This document shows positions 44,887-56,859 of a DNA stretch of 64,000 bases, piece by piece; the stretch's first letter is position 1, and every line of letters starts with the position of its first letter. The notes beneath the pieces are model-generated. The model made no database searches. It was not told the origin of the DNA and worked only from the letters and a program-made list of their open reading frames with translations. The stretch is from NCBI GenBank assembly GCA_902806565.1, contig CADCXA010000025.1:1798001-1862000 (forward strand). Reading direction: 5' to 3'. This stretch comes from Hypoxylon rubiginosum (taxonomy: Eukaryota; Ascomycota; Sordariomycetes; Xylariales; Hypoxylaceae). The position numbers and the translations under genes are program-made.

Positions 44887-47595
44887 TTACTGCGGGGGGT
44901 AGTAACCCTGGTGATATAGAGCTGTATCGTAGTCATACTCCTCGAGACGCGGGTTTCCACGGTCGAACTGGGAACGGCGCCGTCGCTGCTCATCACGGAA
45001 GTGCTGACCTGCATTAGGAGTAAAAAGGCCTACCCAGTGGCATTTAGTGATATTTATCTTTGAGGCATGCAACTCAGACCTAACATACCGACATGCTCTG
45101 CATTCTCGCAACTTCTCTTCATCTTCGACTGGTTGTCGGGCTCTGGGAAGGGCTCTTCGTTGCCTACCATGTCGGGGCGAGGCCCGTTCAGGGTATAGAA
45201 GAGCTAGACGAGTCAGCTATTGTTCGAACCTCTCCCTTCCAACTTGAACTTACTTTGGGTCGATAGTGAGGAGCTTCGAGCATCACTGAACTGTTCCGAA
45301 ATTTCTGCACGAGGCAGTCCTTGCCTTGGATCGCTTTACTTCATCTTAGTATATAGCTAGATAAATTCAATAACTATGCGGTTGACTTACTCGCATAAGA
45401 AATTTCGGCGACTTTGTCGCTCTTGAAGCAATTCCAGCGCTGGTTGCCTCTGGCCTTCACGAACTAGGATAGTGTCAGTACCGTCGACTATTATATAAAG
45501 GGTTAGTTTGGCGGCCTTACATCGACAATGTCTAAGGGCTTGTACAGTAGTTAGTAATTTAGAACTGAAGATGACCTGGAGGATCTAGACTCACATCGAC
45601 GAAGTTGATAAACGCATAGCCGACGCTACAAAAGTCGAATTAGCAGCCGTCTCACCCGCATCAGGGGAAGAATGAATTTCTTACTTGCAATCATTGGCAA
45701 AGTCGATGCGCAGATACATGAAGTCATATTTGCCCCAGCTAGAGTCGTCAACAATTCTCTTGAGCAGAGCCTGGTCGACCTTGTTCGGGATGTTACGCAA
45801 CATGATCTATAAAGTTAGTCTATATCCAAGTAGAGTTAGTTCCAGATTAACTTACCGTTGTGCGAACGTCGATTCCTTCTTGAATGCGGCTAATATCCAC
45901 GTGGTTATGATGATTGGTAGCATTGTAGTAGGGCGATCGGTTGATACGGATGGCGTTCTGTCGACGACCATCTCCGCGGGTCTGTGGCTGGAATTGTCGA
46001 GGAGTCATGAGATCCGTGGAGAAGAATTGTCCCTGCCGCGGCATCATGGAACCCACCAAGGAATAGTTATTAGACTGCAATAGACTGCCAGTGTTGCTGC
46101 CTCTGGAGGGCAGTTGAGATGGCATTTGCTCTCCCATGAACGGAGGGCTGATAGGCAGACTAGGCAGACTAGGTAGGCCTTGAAGGCCTTGAAGGCCTTG
46201 CAGACCTTGGTACATCATCGGCATCATTCCGTACGGTTGTTGCAACTGATAGGGGCCCGAAGAAAGGACGGGTCGACCGGGGGGGTTGAACATAGAATTG
46301 CTCATACTCGGCATGACCGACTGCGATCTCCCAAGAGACATCCGCTGGAACTCGGCAGCCAGATCAGTCGAGGCAGCTGAAGTACGGGTCGTATCGTTAG
46401 TTGCTCCCTGAATGCCATTCGACGATAAGTCTGGTCGGTACGGTATGATGCAGATCTGAAAACCCTGTTCATAAAGCGTCAGTTCGTCTGCCTTGTTGTT
46501 CTCTAAAGGGATACTTACTCCGACAAGGACGTTATTGAACTTCAATGAAGCGCGCTTGGCCATCTCATTGTCGCAGTATTCAACAACAGCGCTCAGGATA
46601 CTCCCCTTTGCACCATTCTGGAGCTTGAAGGCAAACAAGTCTCCCTCAGATTGCAAAACTTCTTTCAGGGTACGTTGGAGTTGCGTGGTATCTCCCTTGA
46701 CGTTGACCGGATGCGGAAACAAGCTGAGATAGAGTTGGGCCTCATGAGACGAGGCGGGAACTCCGTTGGGGTCCAGAATTCTGCGAAGCTCTTGATAGCT
46801 GATTGTATAGACTGCCCAATTGCGGTTTTCCGAGAGGCGCGCGAAGACTCTGCATGCGTCGCGGATGTTGTTGAAATGGACGAGCACTTGACCGCTACAC
46901 TCGTATATCTGCTTGTCGCCGATGATTGAGAAACCTCTCTGCTGGAGTTCCTATAGCTAGTTAGCTCATGCATATACGAAAATGAAGACGAGTCATACAG
47001 ATAGGAAGAACTCAAGGTCAACCTTCGTCATGGGCATTCTACCACCCACTCTAACACAAACAGCCATGCATCTCGAGAGACCGCTGTCCGTGCTCAGTTC
47101 ATCGTGGATATAGTCGATGGGCGAAGACTTTCCAGAAGGTCGACCGTGGCTTTGACTATTGAGATCCTCAGACAATACATCGGACGCTGTCTGAGTGTCG
47201 ACTGTCGTAGCAGTACCAGTCAAAGTCGAGTGCAGAGGAGAGAAAACAGAGGCGGTGGGGGATAGCTTCTGTGATTGCTTGAAGCTGGAATCCTTGGAAA
47301 TGCCGAAAGGGTCCGTGTCTAGATGACGACTGCCACCGTAAAAGGTGTTCGCACGCTCGAACGGCTGCGGCATATTCATCGCGTAGTTGATAGGCATGAA
47401 TTCGCGAGGAGTGACACTGTAGGAACCCAGTGTCGTCGCAGATCGGGTTGAGCGCTCTTCAGGGGAAAAGGTCGTTCGGTCAGGAGTATCCTTGAACGAA
47501 TCAGCAGCTCCGTTAGAAGAATGAGGCGAGGCCGGGTTGAAACGCCCGTCTCGACCTTGCTGTGAGCTCATCTTGTCCGAAGAGCCGTACGGCAT
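44887..47595 (-). CDS. Mei2-like RNA-binding protein with C-terminal RRM
   Basis: RNA-binding protein of the Mei2 family (fission yeast Mei2 switches cells into meiosis). Ten exons: 47595-46999, 46950-46519, 46464-45856, 45806-45685, 45625-45595, 45538-45521, 45463-45391, 45333-45254, 45203-45089, 45029-44887; total 739 residues. Two degenerate N-terminal RRM-like segments are visible (GGRMPMTKVDLEFFLS... and VHFNNIRDACRVFARL). The diagnostic Mei2 C-terminal RRM is clear: TTIMLRNIPNKVDQALLKRI, WGKYDFMYLRIDFAND, NVGYAFINFVD, GNQRWNCFKSDKVAEISYA, FRNSSVMLEAPHYRPKLFY. Exon 6 is an 18-nt microexon (PLDIVD). Intron 2 (46465-46518, 54 nt) is phase 0 and stop-free, so it may be retained. A tandem LQG repeat lies in the Gln/Pro-rich middle. 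Upstream UTR introns are likely. Function in this species is inferred. Confidence 0.93.
45521..45538 (-). other. 18-nt coding microexon of the Mei2-like gene
   Basis: Phase-0 exon CCCTTAGACATTGTCGAT coding PLDIVD, flanked by acceptor AAG and donor GTAAGG. It is needed to join ...YAFINFVD to FVKARGNQRW in the RRM. The alternative acceptor inside it breaks the frame. Confidence 0.85.
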
Positions 47596-50500
47596 CTTTG
47601 GTGGATATGGGCGGTGTAGTGATGGGCTCAGATGGAATGAATCAGTCTTGGTATTATGGCTCTCAAGCGGCGGCCAACTAAAACTTTGTCCTGATAGTTA
47701 GCAGAGTCAATGGTAATTGCGAAGATTGTTTCGGGGATGTTGTAATATAAAGCAAGCCAATATGTAGGTTGCTGGCCCCTGTCTGGTGTATGTGCTGATC
47801 AAGGGAAAGATCCCGGTGTGATAGCAGTAGGAGACAGTGTGGGAACAAGCCGACAAGGATTTCAGAAAGAGACGCAGCACATGGGAAGAAGCTTTGATCA
47901 TCTAATAAGAAGCTAGCCTTCAAGGTTGTTGTGTAAAAAAAAAAAACATAGGATAATTTGCGGCCAACCAGAACCAGCTGTCCCTGGTCGGATATCGTCA
48001 TAGAATGGAAGGGGTGAAGAAAATGCAAACTTACCGAGTATATTTGGACAGTAACGTCTTCTTTGCTTAGAATTGTAGTTCTTGGGTGACACGGCTGCCG
48101 TTTATGATTCGCGATGGTCCTGTCGGCCAACTTCGAAGGTATCTGGCGTCTAACTTTACGTGTATAAGACACTGGTTGATTCGTAGGGGCCAGAAACGCC
48201 GCTTAGGGGGAACAGGGCTTCCAATATTGCCGCCTGTGTTTTCCAAGCTTGAAAACGGTCGTCTGCTACACAGACAGTTAGATGAGCCCACTAACAGTCT
48301 GAGAATACTGAAAAGTTGGAAAACGGCCGCCGGCTTGGCAGGTCCACTAAGAGCTGGTTGAGCCTTGACCGACCAGTAACAGTTCTAGTGTTCCGGGTTG
48401 GTGACGATGAGGGTGTATGTGGTAGATGGGAGGGAGTATTGGATACCTTGCGCGAAATAGGAAATGAGAAAAGGGTCTGATATTGTGCTTGTGGCTTGGA
48501 GACTTATGGCAGACGGCAGTGAATATATGGAAAAACGGGTTGAAGAATACAGGTGGAGATTCTTCAATGAGCGCGGAACTCAAATGTTTACTAGCTAGAC
48601 AATAGGAAGGTGCTAATAATGCATGGGACTCACAATAATCTTGAAGTTTTGGCCAGGTAGTAGACCGTTCTATTGGCTAATGACCACAAAATGATTATAT
48701 CAACCTGGAGGGAATATGTCAGCCAAGTAGTTTTGTAGATGCCGAGTGGCACATATACTTACTGCCAAACTTGATTGGTTCCGCAAGATTTTGGAGGATG
48801 TTGGTGTGGTCAAGACTGATGGTGAAGATGTGTGCCCTTGGGCTTTGTAGGTATGTAGAAGTCAAGAAGAAAACTTGGTATACCGGAAGGACAAGAAGGT
48901 ATGGGACGCGTTGCTGGCGGGTTTAAATGCCAATAAAGTGACTGTCCAAGGGTAAGGAGAGTAAGGTAGACGGGAGGATTACGGGAAGAAAAGGGGACGA
49001 AATATTTGTCTTCCTGAGAAGGTGGAAATTTGTGGGACGAAGGGCTTGAATAAATAGTTCGTTGAGAAGGCGTATCGGACGGCTGATTGAATGGAAATCG
49101 CGCCGTTTCAAAAGCTAAATATTCAGTGTTCAATGGGAATGCACGCACTGGTACCCCAAATCAATACACGGTACAAGGTATTTGTTTTTTTATCTTTCGA
49201 TATTTGATTTTTGTTACTGTAGACTGCCCGTAACTACCAAGGTAGCCTAGGTAACCCAGGTAAACACACACGGCCCCTATCCTCGCGACTGTTTGCACCG
49301 TCCAGGTGTATACATGTAAATATTTCTACGTATCCTTGACCTTTAGGCCCAAATTGGCCAAAACTGGACTCGGAAAGTACACATGTAGATATCATTCGAC
49401 TAATCCATTTCGACTAATACAATTTTTAACGAATAATCAATCACTGCACAAGCTCCACACTGGCGTTGATTGCCTTCATACCCGGCTGGTAGCGTTCGCC
49501 AAAACACCAATGGCTACGATGCAGCCCTTGAGCAAGTTAGGTTTGTAATCATCTTACGATGCGTGTCCTTCATACAATCATCCCATTTGCGTCTAGGTCG
49601 CTAGAATCCCATATCCAATATCTCGCCAGTATTACATCAGGTATCCTGCTCATCGCTTTCTATCTCTCTTGAATTTTAATCTGAAGAACTGTTATATACT
49701 TGTACAGCCCCTTTACTGTACCTAAACCATACATGACAGTAGAAATTATTTATACACTGTAACTCTATGATTCTCATGAGCTACATGCAATCAATCATAA
49801 CGCCCTTTTTCTTAATTATATTTCGTCCTCGTATTATTTTAGAGTATTTCATCTCGAGTGTCGAGGTAGCCTTCCATGTCACGATTTACCCCTTTCCATG
49901 GGAAATGTACGAGTACCTGATGCCGATTCGTTCATAGCGTCTCATCTAGTTCCAGATCCAAAAGAAACACCCTGAGTCTCTTTCCTAGGTAAGATTAGAC
50001 CTCTGAGAGTGGCACTGTATCATCGTGTTAGCTGGTGCCTAAGTCGAGATCGATATAGGATATAGGGGTACCTAGATATAACTGGGAGTGGTGTTGTGGT
50101 CTAAGGAACTTTCTTTGCAGACTTGGAGCAAAGTCTTAGAAGGCATTGGTTGATATAAATCAGTAAATCGACGATTCTATCAAATGAATTGTATTTATGG
50201 TCAAGTTTTACCCTATCTAGTTGGCTTACAAGGCTAGTTTGCACTTGAGACGAAAGCGAAGACCCGAGCAACTGGCTAGGTACTTATACGTGGGTCCTTT
50301 GATGGTAGACTTATTATGGAAGATGTACTTACGTTTCGATCGGCTTTGATGCCTTTAGGTATTAACACCAAGGAAGTAGGCACCAATGTGCGGCATGGAC
50401 TCATCAGCGAAGTGTGTATAAAACCCCCCTATATGAGACTCGATAATGGTATGTAGTTCTGCGCCACAATAACAAGCCACACGCAACTCTGAGATCTTTG

Positions 50501-50907
50501 AGATACAGATGTGTCACGCTACACGCTAGCTGGAGATGTCAGATGAATGTGGGGCTATGGGGGTGCCGCAGTGCCGCAGTGCCGTACAGATCGTTAGTGG
50601 GCTGTGGGGGCTAAAGACGACTTGAGGCTGATGGCACCCATGCATCAAGTTGCGGCAAGACGTAAGCTAAGCTGCCAAGGTAGAAACGTAAAACCATATC
50701 CTTACTTGGAGTTCATGAAATAAAACGCCAAATACCCCTCGCGGCGCTATCTCCGAATCGATAATGAAGCTCTGCCTTCCTACGTAGCACCATAACGTAG
50801 CACCATATCCGACAGATTTCGCCTTCTGCCTGATACTCCCTAGACGGTACAGCACCACTCGTCGTATTGTGATGTAACTCAACCTGGATCCTACATCTAC
50901 CGCCATT
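47596..50907. other. 3.3-kb divergent intergenic region Mei2-like / SEC15
   Basis: Longest gap in the gene-dense half. The part nearest the Mei2-like gene (47.6-49.2 kb) is probably a long 5' leader and promoter; open frames of up to 164 codons there are low complexity. Triplicate GCCGCAGT occurs near 50565-50585. No gene or RNA recognised. Confidence 0.5.
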
Positions 50908-53740
50908 ATGCCGCGACGAGTGCAAAACTACGACGACTACGGCTCTGCCGTCCAGCAGATCATCCTCTCCACCTCAGATGCCGAATTCCTCGACCAATTG
51001 ATACCCGTCCTCAAAGATGCGACGTCGACGAATCGAGCGGCCGACCTCACCCAAGACCTATCACAATATGCCGAAGACCGGGAGACCGAGATAGAGAGGA
51101 TAGGGTTGACAAAGCACGAAGAGTTTCTGGACTCCGTCAACCATCTCCAGAACGTTCGCGAGCGAACCGTTGCCTTGACCGCCGATATCCTCGAGCTAAA
51201 CCAATCCATTCAAGCTAGCACCGAGAAACTAGCAGAGCAAAAGCAGGCACTGGTCGACACTCGAGCTGTTCGAGAGAATATTTCGGACGTATCCGATGCG
51301 CTGAAGGAGTCCCTCAAGATCCTGCACGCCGTCAACAACGCCCACGACCTGATCCGCAAAGGGGGGTACTACGCCGCCCTCAAGTCTCTCGACGATCTCC
51401 AGAACGAGTTCCTCATCCCGACAATACAGAACAACTATGCCACCCAACACCAGCTCGCCACCCTAATACAAAAATCCATCCCTGCGTCCCAGAAGACCAT
51501 ATCCGAGGCCGTCATGACGGATCTCAATACTTGGCTGTTTCGCATCAGAGAGACCTCGCAGTTCCTGGGAGAGGTCGCATTCTACCATACCGAGATGCGG
51601 CGAACTCGGCAACGAGAGAGGGCGGAGAAGGACGAATTTCTTAACCATTTCAAGCTTAACTCGGCGATAGAGCTGGTATTCGACGAGAGCGAGGAGTTTG
51701 ATGTACTTGACAATGACGAGTTAAAAGTGAGAATTTCCTCCGAGAATGATACTTTACTTCTGTTGCTAGTTTGGTGTATTTTGCGTGGCCGCGTTGTACT
51801 GAACCGGTCTAATAGGTCGAATTTACACCCCTTTTCGAGGCCCTGCATATCCACGAGGCGCTAGGACAGAGTGATAGGTTTAGATCCGAGTATGCTGCTA
51901 CAAGAAGACGTCAGAAAGAATTGCTCTTGCCGAGCTCTGTGAGCCTTACGACCGATGACGAATCCTCATTAAGCAGCTTACTAGAAGGCATCACTGGATT
52001 TGCTATTATTGAAAAGGCGACGATGCGGCAGGTTCCTCAATTACGCACAGCTATTGATGTGAGATACGCTGGCTATTCTGTGGTCTACAATGCTGACTTG
52101 TCTAGGTTGAAGAGTTATGGGACTCAATGTGCTCTGCGGCTATATCACTTACATCAAAGGCGTTAAATGACGTTAACGACGCTCAGGTTCTCCTGAATAT
52201 CAAAGGACGTATTGACCTTTTCATTCTCACAATGGAGGTAGGTAGCCTCATATCTTCCTGTTGGACTTTGTTTCTAAATGGCTTCTCAGGGGTGGGGATA
52301 TTCTGTTTCGAGACTTGATGAGTTCTTGGTAGACCTCTTTGATAGATATGCCGACGTGCTGAAGAGAAGGTTTAGCGACGACTTCCAAGAGGTAATAAAC
52401 GATCCACTCCAATTATCAGAGGAATCGACCTCGCTGACTATTCCAGAAGATTGTCTCAACTGATGACTATATGCCGATGGCTATCAACACTAGAGAAGAA
52501 TACGAGAAGGTGGCCAACGTTAGTTGGTTTGTCCCGGAGAAGCCTGCTGACGAGCTCACGTAAGTCTTTGGTATTCTCCCCCTTTTTCATCGTCTAGTCT
52601 AACTGTCGCAGATTTCCGTGTGTCTTGCCCTTTTCTCAAATGTATCCACTGTGTTGCATCGATATTAGAAATTTCCTCAACCAGTTCTACTTCTTCTCGG
52701 ATGATCATTTCCAGCATCCAAATAAAATCGATGACACATTACGCAAGGTATGCTGTACCTATACTAGTCGCCTTACCTACCGTATTGCTAATGCCGTGTG
52801 ACTAGTCGCTTGATGAGCTCCTGACAGAGAAAGTCTGTCAGTCTCTAGTCGAAAGGCTGAGTTCGCAGTACCTGGGTCAGATAGTACAGATCCTAATCAA
52901 CTTGGAACATTTCGAGATCGCCTGCCAGGAGCTGGAGCAGCTGCTGATCCGGGCCCGGTCCTCGGCGTCCGCCGGCGGCCCCCTAACCCTGGTGGCGACG
53001 GAGCAGTTTCGGGAGAACAAGAAGACGGCCGAGAAGCGCATCTTCGAGCTCGTCAACTCCAAGATCGACGACCTGGTGGAGACGGCCGAGTACGACTGGA
53101 CGGCGTTCAACCGCCCCACGGAGCCGAGCAATTACATGCAGACTTTGACTACGTATCTCTCGAATATAATGAACTCGACGCTCCTGGGCCTGCCGAGGGA
53201 GATCAAGGAGCTCATCTACTTTGACGCGCTCAGCCACGCGGCAAACAAGATTCTCGTCAGTAGCTTTTTGACTTTATTCGGCTTTTCTTAAGGGGAAACG
53301 GTACTAATAGGAAGAAAAAAAATCGCAGGCTCTTCCCCTTTCGCTAGACGTGAAGAAGATCAACCCGAACGGCGTCGCGGCGCTTTCGATGGACGTCCAG
53401 CACCTGACCCAATTCGTCGACGGCCTCGAAAACGGGTTTATGCTCCGGTCGAACTTGGACGAGCTGGAACAGACCATTCAACTACTTCAGTCCGATAATA
53501 CGGACGAATTCTTTGACGTCTCGACCAGGAACAAGAAATACGGACGTGTAGACGCTATGAACGGCCCCGTTCTACTGGAAAAGTAAGTTGGACTTCTCAA
53601 ACCGCATATGCACGCAGAGATCTACGAAGGACATGACTAACACATCTCTTAGGCTTACCCAGCAGATCTCGAGCCCAGGCCAGACGGCACAGCGCTTTGC
53701 GAACTTCTCGAATCTCTCGTCGCGGTTCGGCACAAAGTGA
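50908..53740 (+). CDS. SEC15: Exocyst complex component Sec15
   Basis: Subunit of the exocyst that tethers secretory vesicles to the plasma membrane and binds the Rab Sec4 on vesicles. Nine exons: 50908-51726, 51816-52058, 52106-52237, 52290-52391, 52447-52559, 52612-52747, 52806-53255, 53329-53582, 53653-53740; total 778 residues, the usual fungal length. The N-terminal coiled-coil region contains RIGLTKHEEFLDSVNHLQNV and LIRKGGYYAALKSLDDLQNE. The middle has GRIDLFILTMEGWGYSVSRL, KPADELTFPCVLPFSQMYPL and CCIDIRNFLNQFYFFSDDHF, which are Sec15 landmarks. The C-terminal helical domain includes NYMQTLTTYLSNIMNSTLLG and DVQHLTQFVDGLE. All junctions are phase-consistent. It is convergent with HAP5, 350 bp apart. 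Confidence 0.96.
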
Positions 53741-54090
53741 GAGGGAGAGCCAGGCGTGTCACATTCATGTTGTTATAGCAGGCCTATAGATATGTAAACT
53801 CAAACACTTTCATTGTACCATAGCCGCAGGAATGCTAGCAGACCAATAACTTACAACCCCTACGCCATACTATGAAAAGAATAAGAACATGAGTCGCCTA
53901 GTAGTATTCATCGAAGTCATTTCTCAATATACTGTCCTCAAGCCTCTGGGCGGACCAGTTATTTTTCTTAAAACCTTTTTTTCCCTCAAGGGTTCGCTTT
54001 CAAGCGAACTCGTGCGATGCAGTAGTCTCGTTTTTGTTTAGGTTCAAACGGGTAATTATTACCCTCGTCATCCTGGCTGCTTTATAGCCC
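53741..54090. other. 3' flank between SEC15 and HAP5
   Basis: 350 bp between convergent stop codons; only 3' UTR sequence expected and nothing else seen. Confidence 0.6.
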
Positions 54091-55124
54091 CTACTGCTGC
54101 TGTGGCATGCCCGGGTAACCATACATACCCTCCATATCGCCATACATGGGTTGCGGGGGCTGTTGACTATACGGGCCCCCGGGACCAGCTTGCACCTGGT
54201 TGTACATGGGCGGACCGCGGTATTCCTGGTCGGAGCCCATGGCATGACCTCCCATACCGTAGTCGCCTGGCCCCATATGGTTCGTGGCCCCGGGCAATCC
54301 GTGCGTACCGGGTAATTGATTACCAGGTGCCGCTGACGGCACGCCACCCTGGGCCGATTGCGCCTGAGCCGGGTTCGTGCGCTTAGCATGACTCGCCTCT
54401 TCTCGCGGTACGATATCGATGAGGAAATCGAACATGTCGCTCTTGGAGAGGGCCGAGGCAATGTCGGACCGCTGCAGTGTTCGTCTCTTGTTCTCTTCGG
54501 CATGGATCCAAGCGCGCATCGTGAGCTCAGTGATGAATATATCACAGCCCTTCGCGAACAAGATGGGTGCTTCGGCAGATATCATCTTCACCTCGGGATC
54601 GGCCTTCATGACCTTCTTGATTCGTGCAAGAGGCAGCTGATGCAGCTTGTAGTCGTGTTGGTCCGACTCGAGGTGGTTGATCGTGTTTTGCCAGTAGGTG
54701 GTCAGGATGTCCTTATATTGGCCGTGCAGACCCTGGTGCACATTGGCCCAGGGTCCTGTATAGAGCTCAGCGGGTGCGAAGCCGGAATTAGCAAGCTACA
54801 TAGGTCACATTAGTCCAAGGACGAGGTTGGAGGAGGAGGAGTGGACCTTGGGAAGGAGAGGAAGTGAAGTTTGGAGAAGTGAAAAGGGAAGAGGCCGGAG
54901 AGAGAGAAGAGAGAAGAGGGGAGAGCGGTGGGACTCACTGCTGCACTGGCACCTGGATGGAGAGATGATTAGCGACGTCGCACGAAGGAAGGCAACTCGC
55001 AATAAAGGGATGCAATCAACAGGTACTTACCGTAGTGACCTCCATGTGCAGTATCATATACACCACTATTCGCTCCTCCACCTCCACGAGACGACTGGGG
55101 GTGATTTGACGAGGACTGATCCAT
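54091..55124 (-). CDS. HAP5: CCAAT-binding factor subunit HAP5/HapE (NF-YC)
   Basis: NF-YC-type histone-fold subunit of the trimeric CCAAT-binding complex, a general and redox/iron-related regulator in fungi. Three exons, 55124-55031, 54952-54939 and 54795-54091; 270 residues. The histone fold is about 85-170: [73 protein letters not shown]. Upstream, [19 protein letters not shown] is the fungal Hap4-recruitment-type region. The C-terminus is Gly/Pro/Met/Gln-rich, ending in PGMPQQQ. Exon 2 is only 14 nt (codes ASAA across the junction). Three inverted CCAAT boxes lie 390-460 bp upstream of the ATG, suggesting self-control. Confidence 0.96.
54939..54952 (-). other. 14-nt coding microexon of HAP5
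   Basis: Exon flanked by acceptor CCAG and donor GTGAGT. With the phase-1 exon before it, the junction reads HYG-ASAA-LANSGF. Skipping it would shift the frame. Confidence 0.7.
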
Positions 55125-56859
55125 GGCGTGCGATTGATTCGATTGATTGAATAATGGCGCACCAGTTCTACAACCTTAGCAGCGCAAAGTAGAGAGGCGC
55201 CCCGAGTATTTCAAAAGCGGCGCAAAAGAAAACACGACTCGCCCGGACTGATAGGCAAACGAGACCTCTTTGCGCGATGGTATTGCACGCACGCGCACGA
55301 CACTAAGCTGCTTAGCGGAATACGATAGAGCGGCACTTTTCGCTTGCCGACAGTTATCGCAAAGTATCACTGTGCGTGGTCAGATTTCCCGACGGCGGAG
55401 AAAAAAAAAATAAGGACTGTTTGTATTGTTTACACAGGCTTAGATCGAAGCTTTGGTGCGCGTGGTGATGTAACAAATGAGCAGCTCTGTCCAGTAGGTA
55501 TTCGAGTCGGTCTTGGATTGGCAAGATTGATTGGCCGACGAGGTTGGGGCGGGAGTGACCAAGCTCGGAAGAGAATGATTGGGCGGTGTCTTTGAGTCTT
55601 GAGTCTTTGGGGGATCTGGGGTGTGTTTTTCTTTTTTTCTTTTTTTGGAGACGGGCGTTTGTGCGATTTGGGAGGTCGAAGACGAATTGACGGATATTAC
55701 GCGCGGCGAATATTGACCCTGGACCGGTGAGACGTTATCATTCGTTTATTATTTGTTTCTTTAGTCAGAAGTTTGCTTACCTCGAACACTTTGCACTTTG
55801 CGGCTCACTCCGAAGATAGTAGATAGGTTACTGTCTACTGTCCACTGTTTTCTTGTGCCTGACTTGACCTTTTACGTTGTCTGTCCAGTCACAAATCAGT
55901 TGACGTCTCTGCTCTTGGGGCAACCAATAAAGTACTCGGTATTCTCTTGGATTAAAAAAAGAAAAAAAAAGAAAGAGAAAGAGGGAGGGATAAACAGCAA
56001 CAAGATGCTCACAACTGCCGGATTTATGTTATCAAGTTTGAATGTATGCTACCAGGCTACCTAGGTATGTATGTATCTGGGTATGTATCTGGCAATGTAT
56101 CTGGGATGATCTGATCAACAACTCAAGGCAATGGGATATTTATTAGTCTATGTATGCGTTGGTCGGGATTGGGCAATGACATGAAGGGATTTTCTAGAAA
56201 TGCTTAGATCTTCGATGCGTTTTAACATGCCCTGGTCGACAGTTTGTAGGGCTGGCCGAGAAAACTGAAAACTGGGCAGCCTTGATGAGTGATGGATGGG
56301 CGGATGGGCAATGCGCTGGCAATATGGTTGGGCATCAGTGACCATCGAAAAGTGTAGGGCAAAGTAGGTACCTATTGTACCCAGGCGGCTAGGGCTCTAT
56401 TCTGCTTTCGTAGCTTACCTGCGTTTCTGCTCAGATCGCGAGGGCAAGGGAAGGAAACTGCGCAAGTGTATACCCGGTATCGTATACCTGCAGATGTGTC
56501 TTAGCTGCTTAGTAGCTTAGGTGTGGTTACAAGGATTGTCTAGGGGGTCGGGGGGTGTGCTCAGAAACCTAAGAACCGTCAATGGCCGAGTCTGTTTCTA
56601 CGTTTAAGCGGTGTCTACCTATCGATAACTCGCTGTAAGTCGCACAGCGCATCGCTTCGCCAACCAACCCCGCGAAAAAGAAGTGGAACAGTGCATGTCT
56701 CATATCTCTCTAGCCACACATCGTTGCCCACTAGGTATCCTGCAGCCACAGTTCCAACAGTAGCGCAGATCCGAAATTTCGTCGGACTTAAAAAGTTCTT
56801 ATTTTTTTAAATTTCTTTTTTACTTCCCTCCTACAAGTTTGGCAGTTGAGTTGTCATCC
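55125..56859. other. Divergent promoter region HAP5 / FCF2
   Basis: 1.7 kb between divergent genes. Contains the CCAAT-box cluster, a T-rich stretch near 55627-55648, and TACCTAGGTA at 56058-56067 followed by GTAT units. No gene seen. Confidence 0.55.
55517..55582 (-). promoter_or_regulatory. Cluster of three CCAAT boxes upstream of HAP5
   Basis: ATTGG on the plus strand (CCAAT in the direction of HAP5 transcription) at 55517-55521, 55530-55534 and 55578-55582. All three read CCAATC on the minus strand. They lie about 390-460 bp before the HAP5 start codon. A further CCAAT in the opposite orientation is at 55924-55928. Binding by the CCAAT complex is inference. Confidence 0.6.

Noticed and set aside
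47678..48172. 164-codon minus-strand frame upstream of the Mei2-like gene
   Set aside because: Low-complexity Leu/Ser/His composition, likely leader sequence; no motif.
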